The notes below the pieces were generated by a model. The model was not told where the DNA came from, ran no database searches, and saw only the letters and a program-made list of their open reading frames with translations. A stretch of 64,000 nucleotides of DNA from SIG447 sp045577075. Its GTDB lineage: Bacteria > Bacillota > Clostridia > UMGS1883 > UMGS1540. The stretch covers positions 62,001-126,000 of the forward strand of contig JAZNHR010000025.1 in the NCBI GenBank assembly GCA_045577075.1, in the 5' to 3' direction. Below, piece after piece: positions 6,170 through 14,869 of this stretch; the stretch's first letter is position 1; every line of letters starts with the position of its first letter. Position numbers and translations under genes: made by a program.

Positions 6170-8045
6170 AACAAGCCTTGAAGAACGTAAAAAACAGTAT
6201 CAGCTTGCCATGGAACAGTATAAAGCACGTATTGTCATCTGCGGCGGTACGGGCTGTATGGCAAACGGGTCGGGTGAAATATATGATAAATTCCTGGAAA
6301 CTGTAAGGGAAAAAGGGCTTTCCATTACGGTGGCAATGGAAAAAGAAGAAGCCGATTACATCCTGAAAAAGAGCGGATGCCAGGGCTTCTGCCAGATGGG
6401 CCCCTTGGTTACACTGTATCCCCAGGGCATTATTTATGTCCATGTAAAGGCGAGTGACGTTGAAGAAATTATTGAAAAAACGCTTTTAAAAGGCGAAATT
6501 ATCGAACGCCTTCTCTATACGGAAACAGACGGCACGCCCATTGCCGAAATGAAGAAGATTCCGTTTTATGCCAAACAGTCGAGAACGACGCTGGAGCTTT
6601 GTGGCATGATAGACGCGTTGGATATCGACGAATATATTGCCCACGGCGGCTACGAAATGGCAAGAAAAGCAGTCCTTGAGATGACGGGTGAGGAGGTTTG
6701 TGACCTCGTGCTCCAGTCCGGGCTTCGCGGTCGTGGTGGCGGCGGCTTCCCCACAGGAAAAAAATGGCAGCTGACGCGCGTGCATGAAAGTGACGTAAAA
6801 TACGTCATTTGTAACGCGGACGAAGGCGACCCGGGTGCATTTATGGACCGGTGCGTTATGGAGGGCAATCCCCACAGCGTTTTAGAAGGTATGATTATCG
6901 CCGCCTGCGCTATCGGCGGCACAGAAGGTTATATTTACGTGCGTACCGAATATCCTCTCGCAGTAGAACGCGTAAAAATTGCAGTTGAAAATGCAAGAGA
7001 AGCAGGCGTTCTCGGCAAGAATATTTTCGGCTCGGACTTTAGCTTTGACATTCATATCATGGAAGGCGCTGGCGCATTCGTTTGCGGTGAGGAAACCGCC
7101 CTTATCGGCTCTATTGAAGGTAAACGCGGTATGCCCACCATGAAGCCTCCCTTCCCGGCAGAAAAGGGTCTTTTTGAAAAACCCACGGTTATCAATAACG
7201 TAGAAACCCTTGCCACCATTCCTGTAATTATGCAGATGGGTGCAGATAAGTATGCCGCCATCGGCTCGGAAGGTGCAAGCGGCACAAAGACCTTTGCCCT
7301 TACCGGCCACGTAGCCCACACAGGCCTTATCGAAGTGCCCCTTGGCACAACCCTTCGCAAAATTATTACAGAGATTGGCGGCGGCGTTGTTAATGACGAC
7401 GGCTCCCTTTGCGGCTCCGACTTTAAGGCGGTACAGATTGGCGGTCCTTCTGGCGGCTGCCTGACGCAGGATCATCTCGACCTGCCCCTTGACTATGACC
7501 ACTTGAAATCGGTAGGCGCTATGATTGGCTCTGGTGGTCTGGTTGTTATGAATCAGCAGACCTGTATGGTCAGCATTGCCCGATTCTTTATGCAGTTTAC
7601 CCAGAACGAATCCTGCGGTAAGTGCGTAGTGTGTCGCGAAGGTACGCGCCAGATGCTGGCACTGCTTGATGATATTATTGAAGGCCGTGCAACAAGACAG
7701 ACCTTAGAGCTTTTGGAAGAGCTTGCAAAGACGGTACAGGTCGGCTCCCTCTGCGCCCTCGGTAAGACGGCACCAAACCCCGTTTTGTCCACACTCCGTT
7801 ATTTCCGTGACGAGTATAACGCCCACGTTTTTGATAAGCGTTGCCCGGCAGGCAGATGTGAGGCATTTACAAATTACAAGATTGATGAAACGAAGTGTAA
7901 GAGCTGTAGCCTTTGCGCGCGCAAGTGCCCGGTAGGTGCTATTAGTGGCGAGCGCGGTGTGCCGTACAAGATTGACAGCGAAAAATGCATTAAGTGCGGC
8001 GCATGTCTCGAAAGCTGTAAGTTCGGCGCAGTATATAAAGGTTAA
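6162..8045 (+). CDS. hydB: NuoF/HydB-type NADH-binding flavoprotein subunit
   Basis: NADH- and FMN-binding subunit of a multimeric [FeFe]-hydrogenase. 627 residues, close to known HydB. Domains in order: thioredoxin-like [2Fe-2S] domain about 20-110 (Cys27, Cys32, Cys73, Cys77); FMN/NAD domain with GLRGRGGGGFPTGKKW near 190 and NADEGDPGAFMDRC near 220; SLBB region; ESCGKCVVCREGTRQM [4Fe-4S] motif near 490; two C-terminal [4Fe-4S] ferredoxin motifs (CKSCSLCARKCP and CIKCGACLESC). The N-terminal thioredoxin and C-terminal ferredoxin domains separate HydB from plain NuoF. Start ATG 6162 has GGAGG upstream within hydC; an in-frame ATG 30 bases earlier has none. Confidence 0.93.
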   Translation: MHKTSLEERKKQYQLAMEQYKARIVICGGTGCMANGSGEIYDKFLETVREKGLSITVAMEKEEADYILKKSGCQGFCQMGPLVTLYPQGIIYVHVKASDVEEIIEKTLLKGEIIERLLYTETDGTPIAEMKKIPFYAKQSRTTLELCGMIDALDIDEYIAHGGYEMARKAVLEMTGEEVCDLVLQSGLRGRGGGGFPTGKKWQLTRVHESDVKYVICNADEGDPGAFMDRCVMEGNPHSVLEGMIIAACAIGGTEGYIYVRTEYPLAVERVKIAVENAREAGVLGKNIFGSDFSFDIHIMEGAGAFVCGEETALIGSIEGKRGMPTMKPPFPAEKGLFEKPTVINNVETLATIPVIMQMGADKYAAIGSEGASGTKTFALTGHVAHTGLIEVPLGTTLRKIITEIGGGVVNDDGSLCGSDFKAVQIGGPSGGCLTQDHLDLPLDYDHLKSVGAMIGSGGLVVMNQQTCMVSIARFFMQFTQNESCGKCVVCREGTRQMLALLDDIIEGRATRQTLELLEELAKTVQVGSLCALGKTAPNPVLSTLRYFRDEYNAHVFDKRCPAGRCEAFTNYKIDETKCKSCSLCARKCPVGAISGERGVPYKIDSEKCIKCGACLESCKFGAVYKG

Positions 8046-8057
8046 GGGGTGAATACG

Positions 8058-9764
8058 ATGAAAACAATTACGATTGATAATACCGTTTATCAAATTGAAA
8101 ATGATAAAAATCTTTTGGAAGCGATTCGAAGCGCGGGCATCGACCTTCCCACCTTCTGTTATAATCCCGAGCTGAGCGTTTACGGTGCTTGCAGAATGTG
8201 TATGGTAGAAGTTGAGGGCAGAGGCCTTGTGCCGGCTTGCTCCACCGCCGTTTCCGACGGCATGGTGGTCAAAACCAATACAAGACAGATTCGCAATATG
8301 CGTAAAATGATTGTAGAACTAATGCTGGCACACCATGACCAGAACTGTACCACGTGCCCGAAAAGCGGCAGCTGTAAGCTCCAGAAGCTTGCCCATGACC
8401 TGGGTGTTTCCAAGGTACGCTTTAAACAGCTGGAATGCGATATGACGATTGATACGTCCTCCGCTTCCGTTGTCCGTGATTCCTCTAAGTGTATTCTCTG
8501 CGGCGACTGTGTTCGCGTTTGCCGCGAGGTACAGGGCATCGGCGTTTTGGAATTTTCAAAGCGCGGCTCTGATGCCAAGGTTGTATCGGGCATCAATCAG
8601 CCCATGGCAAACACGGACTGCGTAAACTGCGGCCAGTGTATTAAAGCTTGCCCCGTTGGCGCACTGTACCCGAAATCAGAGATAGACGAAGTTTGGGATG
8701 CTATATATGATGAAGAAAAGACGGTTGTTGTACAGATGGCACCGGCTGTTCGTGTGGCTCTCGGTGAAAACTTCGGCTTTAAGGCAGGAGACCTGCAGGT
8801 TGGCCAGATGGTTGCTGCCCTGAGAGGATTAGGCTTTGACTATGTGTATGACACGTCCTTTGCGGCTGACCTTACGGTCATCGAAGAAGGCAATGAATTT
8901 ATCGAGCGCTTTACAAAGGGCGACAGAATGCCCCAGTTTACCTCTTGCTGTCCGGCATGGGTAAAATATGCGGAGCAGTTCTATCCCGACATGATTCCCA
9001 ATCTTTCCAGCTGTAAATCGCCCCAGCAGATGTTTGGCTCTCTTTGCAAGGACCAGCTGACAAAAACCTTAAACATTCCGAGAGAAAAGCTGGTTGTAGT
9101 TTCCATTATGCCTTGTACCGCGAAGAAATTCGAAGCAAAGCGTCCCGAACTTGCGGTTGACGGCAATCCCGATGTGGATGTTGTTATTACAACACAGGAA
9201 CTGGCACAGATGATTCGCGAGCGCGGCATTGACTATGCAAATCTTGCACCCAGTGCCTTTGATATGCCCTTCGGCTTTAAGACGGGTGCGGCAGTTATCT
9301 TCGGCACAACAGGCGGCGTTAGCGAAGCAGTTCTGCGCTATGCGGCGTACGCTTTAAACGGCGGCGTCATTCCGGAAGTGAAGGAACTGCGCGAGTCTGA
9401 TGGCATTCGCACCGTAGAAGTACCTTTAGGGGATATTAAACTGCGCCTCGCCATTGTAAGCGGTCTTGCCAATACAAAGCGTCTTATCGAAAAGATTCGC
9501 GCCGGCGAAGAGCAGTATGACCTTGTGGAGGTTATGGCGTGCTGCGGCGGGTGTGTAAATGGCGGCGGCCAGCCCATTACGGAAGAAAAGGCAGATGTTG
9601 CAGCCCGCGCAAAGGGGCTTTATGAGGACGATGCTTCTCTCGAGTTTAAGAGCGCGGAGGAAAATCCGTATCTTAAGGAAATGTACGAAAACGGGCTTAC
9701 GCACGAACTGGCACACGAGCTTTTGCATACGACTTACACCGATAGAAGCGGTCTTTCCGAATAA
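8058..9764 (+). CDS. hydA: [FeFe]-hydrogenase catalytic subunit HydA
   Basis: Reduces protons to H2 or oxidises H2 at the H-cluster, in the cytoplasm. 568 residues. Plant-type [2Fe-2S] domain (Cys34, 45, 48, 61); His93-x3-Cys97-x2-Cys100-x5-Cys106 [4Fe-4S] site; two [4Fe-4S] motifs (Cys145/148/151/155 and Cys188/191/194/198). H-cluster motifs are TSCCPAW (Cys297 proton relay, Cys298 ligand), MPCTAKKFE (Cys352), and EVMACCGGCVNGGGQP (Cys495, Cys499). Together with hydC and hydB this matches group A3 enzymes, many of which bifurcate electrons between NADH and ferredoxin. The extra C-terminal [2Fe-2S] domain of Thermotoga HydA is absent. Start 8058 has AAGGGG 8 bases upstream; GTG 8049 is less likely. 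The maturases HydE, F and G are not in the window. Confidence 0.95.
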   Translation: MKTITIDNTVYQIENDKNLLEAIRSAGIDLPTFCYNPELSVYGACRMCMVEVEGRGLVPACSTAVSDGMVVKTNTRQIRNMRKMIVELMLAHHDQNCTTCPKSGSCKLQKLAHDLGVSKVRFKQLECDMTIDTSSASVVRDSSKCILCGDCVRVCREVQGIGVLEFSKRGSDAKVVSGINQPMANTDCVNCGQCIKACPVGALYPKSEIDEVWDAIYDEEKTVVVQMAPAVRVALGENFGFKAGDLQVGQMVAALRGLGFDYVYDTSFAADLTVIEEGNEFIERFTKGDRMPQFTSCCPAWVKYAEQFYPDMIPNLSSCKSPQQMFGSLCKDQLTKTLNIPREKLVVVSIMPCTAKKFEAKRPELAVDGNPDVDVVITTQELAQMIRERGIDYANLAPSAFDMPFGFKTGAAVIFGTTGGVSEAVLRYAAYALNGGVIPEVKELRESDGIRTVEVPLGDIKLRLAIVSGLANTKRLIEKIRAGEEQYDLVEVMACCGGCVNGGGQPITEEKADVAARAKGLYEDDASLEFKSAEENPYLKEMYENGLTHELAHELLHTTYTDRSGLSE

Positions 9765-9777
9765 TCAAACAACAAAA

Positions 9778-9809
9778 AAACGCCGAAGGCTTAATGCCTT
9801 CGGCGTTTT
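9778..9809. terminator. Bidirectional terminator between hydA and gpmI
   Basis: CGCCGAAGGC (9781-9790) pairs with GCCTTCGGCG (9796-9805), flanked by an A run on the left and TTTT on the right. It can end both converging units. Confidence 0.85.
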
Positions 9810-9824
9810 GTGTTGCATAACAGT

Positions 9825-11333
9825 CTATTTTACAATTAAGCTTTCGCCTGTCATCTCTTCCGGCTTTGCAAGGTTCATGAGTTCCAGCATGGTGGGGGCT
9901 ATGTCTGCAAGGCGCCCGTCACCTCTAAGCTTTACGTCTCCTGCGCCTGCCACGAGAAGGGGAACAGGGTTTGTGGTGTGGGCTGTGAAGGGGCTGCCAT
10001 CTTCTGCATACATGCAGTCCGCATTGCCGTGGTCAGCAGTTACAAGTGCAACGCCGCCTGCTTTTATAATGGCATCCACCACTTCGCCAACGCATGCGTC
10101 CACCGTTTCAACGGCACGCACCGCACAGTCAAATACGCCGGTGGGGCCGACCATGTCACAGTTTGCAAAGTTTAAGATGATTACGTCCTGGTCAGTAAGA
10201 CGGGAAAGGACGGCTTCCTTTACTTCTACTGCACTCATTTCGGGCTTTAAGTCATAAGTAGCAACCTTCGGGGAAGGAATAAGAACACGGTCCTCGCCTT
10301 CGGCTGTTTTTTCAACGCCGCCGTTAAAGAAGAACGTAACGTGGGCGTATTTTTCTGTTTCTGCAATTCGAAGCTGTGTATATCCTTTTTCGGAAATGTA
10401 ATCGCCAAACGTATTCGTAAGCTTTTGGGGACGGAAGGCAACCTCCACATTCGGCATGGTGGCGTCATACTGCGTCATGCAAATATAGGTGAGCGGGAAG
10501 AACTTCCGGGTAAAGCCTGTAAAATCCGGGTCTACGAAGGCACGGGTGATTTCACGGGCGCGGTCAGGACGGAAGTTAAAGAAAATAACGCTGTCGTTTT
10601 TCTCAATTTTGCCGGCATCGGTCGTAGCCGGAACAATAAATTCGTCCGTAACCTCTTCTTCATAGGAAACGCGAACGTATTCGGCAGGATTTTCAATCTT
10701 TTTACCCTTGCCGCGGGTCATAACGTCATATGCTTTTTCTACGCGGTCCCAGCGATTGTCGCGGTCCATGGCGTAGTAGCGACCCATCACGGTAGCAATT
10801 TCGCCAACGCCGATGCACTTCATTTCCGCTTCTAAGGCGTCTAAGAAATCTGCGCCCGAGGTGGGGGATACATCGCGGCCGTCAAGAAGTGCATGGACGT
10901 ATACTTTCGTAAGACCATGGCGTTTTGCCATTTCCAAAAGCCCGTAGAGATGCGTAATATGGCTGTGTACACCGCCGTCGGACAAAAGCCCGATCAGGTG
11001 GAGAGCCGAGCGATTCTCCTGGCAGTTTTTCATGGCAGAAACTAAGGCGCTGTTTTCAAAAAAGTCCCCGTCTTTTATAGATTTTGTGATGCGTGTCAGC
11101 TCCTGGTATACAATTCTGCCGGCACCGATGTTGGTGTGGCCGACTTCGGAGTTCCCCATCTGTCCTTCCGGGAGACCTACGTCCATACCGCTTGCCTGTA
11201 TGTCCGTGTGGGGATAGGCGGCGAACAGACGGTCCAGATTCGGTGTGTTTGCCGCGGCGATGGCATTGCCTGCGTTTTTGGGCGCTGTGGCAAAACCGTC
11301 CATAATAATCAGCGCCATAAGTTGTTTATCCAA
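9825..11333 (-). CDS. gpmI: 2,3-bisphosphoglycerate-independent phosphoglycerate mutase
   Basis: Interconverts 3- and 2-phosphoglycerate in glycolysis using two Mn ions and a phosphoserine intermediate. 502 residues, as expected. Metal Asp12 (IIMDGF), catalytic Ser62 in MGNSEVGH, and late metal motifs NCDMVGPTG and VTADHGNAD are visible. The start is TTG 11333 with AGGAAG 8 bases upstream; the next ATG (11318) lies too far from any ribosome-binding site. Last gene of pgk-tpiA-gpmI, 73 bases behind tpiA with a weak hairpin in the gap. Confidence 0.96.
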   Translation of the reverse strand: MDKQLMALIIMDGFATAPKNAGNAIAAANTPNLDRLFAAYPHTDIQASGMDVGLPEGQMGNSEVGHTNIGAGRIVYQELTRITKSIKDGDFFENSALVSAMKNCQENRSALHLIGLLSDGGVHSHITHLYGLLEMAKRHGLTKVYVHALLDGRDVSPTSGADFLDALEAEMKCIGVGEIATVMGRYYAMDRDNRWDRVEKAYDVMTRGKGKKIENPAEYVRVSYEEEVTDEFIVPATTDAGKIEKNDSVIFFNFRPDRAREITRAFVDPDFTGFTRKFFPLTYICMTQYDATMPNVEVAFRPQKLTNTFGDYISEKGYTQLRIAETEKYAHVTFFFNGGVEKTAEGEDRVLIPSPKVATYDLKPEMSAVEVKEAVLSRLTDQDVIILNFANCDMVGPTGVFDCAVRAVETVDACVGEVVDAIIKAGGVALVTADHGNADCMYAEDGSPFTAHTTNPVPLLVAGAGDVKLRGDGRLADIAPTMLELMNLAKPEEMTGESLIVK

Positions 11334-11359
11334 GATTCAGTCTTCCTTTCTTTATGAAA

Positions 11360-11384
11360 GGAGCCTGCCGCGTGGGTAGGCTCC
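11360..11384 (-). terminator. Hairpin between tpiA and gpmI, weak terminator or mRNA stabiliser
   Basis: GGAGCCT (11360-11366) pairs with AGGCTCC (11378-11384). The minus-strand T run after it is only TTTC, so full termination is unlikely and partial read-through into gpmI is expected. Confidence 0.4.
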
Positions 11385-11406
11385 CTTTTGTGTTTCGTTT
11401 TAAAGC

Positions 11407-12156
11407 TTAGCTGTTGGCAATTACAGTAAAGTCGTCAGCCTTAAGGCTTGCACCGCCAACAAGACCGCCGTCAATGTCGCTGCATGCAAACAAGTCCGCA
11501 GAATTTGCTGCATTTACGCTGCCGCCGTAAAGAATACGGATTTTATCGGCAACGGAGGCACCATAGAGCTCGGAAACGAGGACGCGGATCGCCGCGCAAA
11601 CTTCGTTTGCCTGTTCGTTTGTAGCCGTCATGCCCGTACCGATTGCCCAGATGGGCTCGTATGCGATAACGAGGGAAGCGGCGGCTTCTGCAGAAACGTT
11701 TTTAAGCGCCTTTTTAATCTGCATGCGAATCCATTCAATGGTGATGCCATCTTCGCGCTGGGCGAGGGTTTCACCACAGCAGATAACGGGGCAAAGGCCG
11801 TATTCCAGCGCCTTTAAAACCTTCTTGTTTACCGTTTCATCGGTTTCGCCAAAGTATTCACGTCTTTCGGAGTGACCGATAATGACGTGGCTTACACCCA
11901 TTTCCTTTAGCATGCCCGGTGCTACTTCGCCGGTATATGCGCCCTTATCTTCAAAATACATGTTCTGTGCGCCCACCATGATTTTCGTGCCCTTTGCAGC
12001 CTGTAAAACAGCATCCAGGCAAACGAACGGGGGGCAAACGAGAACGTCATTTGCGGCATTTCCGGCTTTTGCGGCGAGGTCCTGCATCAGTGCTGCGGCC
12101 TCAGCCGGGGTTTTATTCATTTTCCAGTTGCCGGCGGCAAGTTTTGTTCTGCTCAT
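11407..12156 (-). CDS. tpiA: Triosephosphate isomerase
   Basis: Interconverts dihydroxyacetone phosphate and glyceraldehyde 3-phosphate. 249 residues, a single TIM barrel of normal length. Active-site Lys in AAGNWKMNK (Lys12), catalytic His in the IIGHSERREYFGE block near 96, catalytic Glu in AYEPIWAIGTG near 168, and the phosphate-binding ILYGGSV near 211. The ribosome-binding site AAAGGAA precedes ATG 12156. It sits 18 bases after pgk in one operon. Confidence 0.98.
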   Translation of the reverse strand: MSRTKLAAGNWKMNKTPAEAAALMQDLAAKAGNAANDVLVCPPFVCLDAVLQAAKGTKIMVGAQNMYFEDKGAYTGEVAPGMLKEMGVSHVIIGHSERREYFGETDETVNKKVLKALEYGLCPVICCGETLAQREDGITIEWIRMQIKKALKNVSAEAAASLVIAYEPIWAIGTGMTATNEQANEVCAAIRVLVSELYGASVADKIRILYGGSVNAANSADLFACSDIDGGLVGGASLKADDFTVIANS

Positions 12157-12174
12157 AATGTTTGTATTCCTTTC

Positions 12175-13371
12175 TTATTTGTCTTCGAGGCAAGCGATAC
12201 CCGGCAGGATTTTACCTTCCAGGAATTCAAGAGAAGCACCGCCGCCTGTGGAAATGTGTGTCATTTTATCCGCAAAGCCAAGCTGTTCAACAGCCGCTGC
12301 GCTGTCACCGCCGCCGATAATGGTTACGGCATCGGTTTCGGCAAGTGCCTTTGCAATGGCAATGGTACCCTTTGCAAGCACCGGGTTTTCGAATACGCCC
12401 ATGGGGCCGTTCCATACGACCGTCTTTGCAGTCTTTACAGCGTCTGCAAATAAAGCCTGGGTCTTCGGGCCAATGTCAAGACCCATCTGGTCTGCCGGAA
12501 TTGCGTCAGCATCCGTAGCCGTTACGGCAATTTCTGCGGTGATGGGGTCAGGAAATACGGGGGAGACCATAGTGTCAACAGGCAGAAGGAGTTCTACACC
12601 ATTAGCCTCTGCCTTTTTAAGAAGCTCCTTTGCAAGTTCCAGTTTTTCTGCGTCAAAGAGAGACGTGCCGATTTCGTAGCCCTTTGCTTTGAGGAAGGTG
12701 TAAGCCATACCGCCGCCGATAATCAGCTTGTCCACTTTGCCGATGAGGTTTTCGATAACTGCAATCTTGTCGGAAACCTTTGCACCGCCAAGGATTGCAA
12801 CGAAGGGACGTTCGGGATTTGAAAGTGCCTTGCCCATAACGTCAAGCTCCTTCTGGATAAGATAGCCGCATACTGCCGGGAGATAATCGGCAACGCCTGC
12901 GGTGGAAGCATGGGCACGGTGTGCGGTGCCGAATGCGTCATTTACATATACTTCAGCGAGTGAAGCAAGAGCCTTGGAAAATTCCGGGTCGTTCTTTTCT
13001 TCTTCCTTGTGGTAACGGACGTTTTCGAGAAGCACAACGTCACCGTCGCCCATTTCGGCAGTCAGTGCCTTTGCACTGTCGCCAATGACGTCTTCTGCCA
13101 TTTTCACTTCTTTGCCGAGATGCTCAGAAAGACGCTTTGCAACGGGTGCAAGGCTATACTTCGGGTTGACTTCACCCTTCGGGCGGCCCAGGTGCGAGCA
13201 AAGAATTACGCGTGCACCGTTCTCAACCAGATATTTAATTGTGGGCAGAGCGCCGAGAATTCTGGTTTCATCTGTAATGTTCTTGTCGGCATCGAGGGGT
13301 ACGTTAAAATCACAACGGACAAGAACTTTTTTGCCGGTTACGGCAATCGCTTCAATATTTTTCTTGTTCAT
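12175..13371 (-). CDS. pgk: Phosphoglycerate kinase
   Basis: Transfers phosphate from 1,3-bisphosphoglycerate to ADP, the first ATP-yielding step of glycolysis. 398 residues, normal length. Substrate-site motifs VRCDFNVPLD and SHLGRPKG are in the N-terminal domain; GGGDSAAAVEQLG and ISTGGGASLEFLEG are in the nucleotide-binding C-terminal domain. First gene of pgk-tpiA-gpmI behind a promoter at 13401-13429; gapA and eno, often in this operon, are not in the window. Confidence 0.98.
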   Translation of the reverse strand: MNKKNIEAIAVTGKKVLVRCDFNVPLDADKNITDETRILGALPTIKYLVENGARVILCSHLGRPKGEVNPKYSLAPVAKRLSEHLGKEVKMAEDVIGDSAKALTAEMGDGDVVLLENVRYHKEEEKNDPEFSKALASLAEVYVNDAFGTAHRAHASTAGVADYLPAVCGYLIQKELDVMGKALSNPERPFVAILGGAKVSDKIAVIENLIGKVDKLIIGGGMAYTFLKAKGYEIGTSLFDAEKLELAKELLKKAEANGVELLLPVDTMVSPVFPDPITAEIAVTATDADAIPADQMGLDIGPKTQALFADAVKTAKTVVWNGPMGVFENPVLAKGTIAIAKALAETDAVTIIGGGDSAAAVEQLGFADKMTHISTGGGASLEFLEGKILPGIACLEDK

Positions 13372-13400
13372 ACGATCACTCCTACTAAAATTTACTTACT

Positions 13401-13429
13401 ATTTTACAACAAAAACGCACGTAAATCAA
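13401..13429 (-). promoter_or_regulatory. Promoter of pgk-tpiA-gpmI
   Basis: Minus strand TTGATT (13429-13424), 17-base spacer, TAAAAT (13406-13401), 30 bases before the pgk start. Confidence 0.65.
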
Positions 13430-13479
13430 GTGGATTTTGAAAAAAATAGAAAATCCCGGAAAAAATCTTTTTTCCACGC

Positions 13480-13509
13480 TTGACAGGGGGGTGATTTCTA
13501 GGGTATAAT
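13480..13509 (+). promoter_or_regulatory. Promoter of recA
   Basis: TTGACA (13480-13485), 18-base spacer with a G6 run, TATAAT (13504-13509). I see no classic GAAC-N4-GTTC SOS box in it. Confidence 0.8.
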
Positions 13510-13533
13510 TATAGGAAGTAAGGAGTGTTTACT

Positions 13534-14562
13534 ATGTCAGAAAAGAAAAAAGCCCTCGAGGCGGCAATGGGCCAAATTGAAAAGCAGTTTGGCAAGGGTG
13601 CCGTCATGAAAATGGGCGAGAATACACATTTAAACATTGAAGCCATTCCCACAGGCAGCCTTGCCCTCGACCTTGCCCTTGGCATCGGCGGCGTCCCCAG
13701 AGGCAGAATTGTGGAAATATATGGGCCGGAATCCTCCGGTAAAACAACGGTTGCCCTGCATATTATTGCGGAAGCGCAGAAGCGTGGCGGCGAGGTTGCG
13801 TTTATCGACGCCGAGCACGCCCTCGACCCCCAGTACGCCAAAAATCTAGGCGTAGATGTGGACGAGCTGATTGTAGCCCAGCCCGATACAGGCGAGCAGG
13901 CACTTGAAATCGCGGAGGCACTCGTTCGAAGCGGTGCACTCGATGTTTTGGTAGTTGACTCTGTTGCTGCTCTTGTACCGAAGGCGGAAATCGAAGGCGA
14001 AATGGGGGATTCCCACGTAGGCCTGCAGGCACGCCTTATGAGCCAGGCACTTCGTAAGCTTGCCGGCGTTGTGAATAAATCCAACACCACCGCAATCTTC
14101 ATAAATCAGCTGCGTGAAAAGGTGGGTGTAATGTACGGCAACCCCGAGGTTACAACGGGTGGACGGGCACTCAAGTTCTACGCCTCTGTCCGTCTTGACG
14201 TTCGCCGCATTGAAGGCATTAAAGTAGACGGCAACATTATTGGCAACCGCACCAGAATCAAGGTTGTAAAAAATAAGGTTGCACCGCCCTTTAGAGAAGC
14301 GGAATGTGACATTATGTACGGTCAGGGCATCTCGAAGGTGGGCAACGTGTTAGACCTTGCCGCGGAATACGGCTTCCTCGATAAGAGCGGTGCCTGGTAT
14401 TCCTATGAAGGGCAGAGAATCGGTCAGGGCAGAGAGAATGCGAAAAAGTTCCTTTCTGAAAACCCTGCCATCATGGAAGAGCTGGAAAACAAGGTCAGAG
14501 AAAAGGTCGGCGCGGTGGTGGACAGAGCCAAAAAGGATGCAGAAAAAGCAGACGCAGAATAA
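13534..14562 (+). CDS. recA: Recombinase RecA
   Basis: DNA-dependent ATPase that forms nucleoprotein filaments on single-stranded DNA, catalyses strand exchange and triggers LexA self-cleavage. 342 residues. Walker A GPESSGKTT near residues 63-71, LVVDSVAALVPKAE (Walker B and loop region), FINQLREKVG, and a charged lysine-rich C-terminus. Start ATG 13534 has AAGGAG about 9 bases upstream; the GTG at 13525 overlaps that site. It stands alone with its own promoter; the next transcript starts only 15 bases behind its stop. Confidence 0.98.
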   Translation: MSEKKKALEAAMGQIEKQFGKGAVMKMGENTHLNIEAIPTGSLALDLALGIGGVPRGRIVEIYGPESSGKTTVALHIIAEAQKRGGEVAFIDAEHALDPQYAKNLGVDVDELIVAQPDTGEQALEIAEALVRSGALDVLVVDSVAALVPKAEIEGEMGDSHVGLQARLMSQALRKLAGVVNKSNTTAIFINQLREKVGVMYGNPEVTTGGRALKFYASVRLDVRRIEGIKVDGNIIGNRTRIKVVKNKVAPPFREAECDIMYGQGISKVGNVLDLAAEYGFLDKSGAWYSYEGQRIGQGRENAKKFLSENPAIMEELENKVREKVGAVVDRAKKDAEKADAE

Positions 14563-14577
14563 AATCACCAAAAAGGC

Positions 14578-14606
14578 TTGCAAGAAAATGCCTTTCATGA
14601 TATAAT
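14578..14606 (+). promoter_or_regulatory. Promoter of the T-box / pheST unit
   Basis: TTGCAA (14578-14583), 17-base spacer, TATAAT (14601-14606). Transcription should start near 14613. Confidence 0.75.
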
Positions 14607-14612
14607 GCCATA

Positions 14613-14853
14613 AAAGCGATGAACGGGAGAGTAGGCAGAAGGTACCTTTCAGAGAGAAAAAACGCCATGGGCTGGAAGCGTTTTAAAGGGAAATCGGCTG
14701 AAGTTCACCCGGGAGCTGTGCGCTTGAACGCTAAGTAGGGCGTGCCGGGGGAAACACGTAACGTTTTTGAAAGAAGTGCCCACGAAATGTGGGAATTAGG
14801 GTGGTACCGCGATTATGATGTCGTCCCTATCGATGGATAGGGGCGACTTTTTT
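14613..14853 (+). promoter_or_regulatory. T-box riboswitch, phenylalanine-specific
   Basis: Leader RNA that senses uncharged tRNA-Phe. The T-box AGGGTGGTACCGCG (14798-14811) is followed by a terminator: 14820-14831 pairs with 14836-14847, then six T (14848-14853). Uncharged tRNA pairs with the T-box bulge and favours the antiterminator. The probable specifier codon is TTC at 14704-14706, within GAAGTTCACC; this fits pheS immediately downstream. Together with the promoter it accounts for the 307-base gap 14563-14869. Confidence 0.93.
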
Positions 14854-14869
14854 AATTTAGGAGGTTAGT

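Noticed and set aside
8049..8057. GTG start three codons upstream for hydA
   Set aside because: It overlaps the ribosome-binding site that serves ATG 8058.
11360..11384. Strong operon terminator between tpiA and gpmI
   Set aside because: The T run on the minus strand is only three bases and gpmI has no promoter of its own in the gap, so it is listed only as a weak hairpin.
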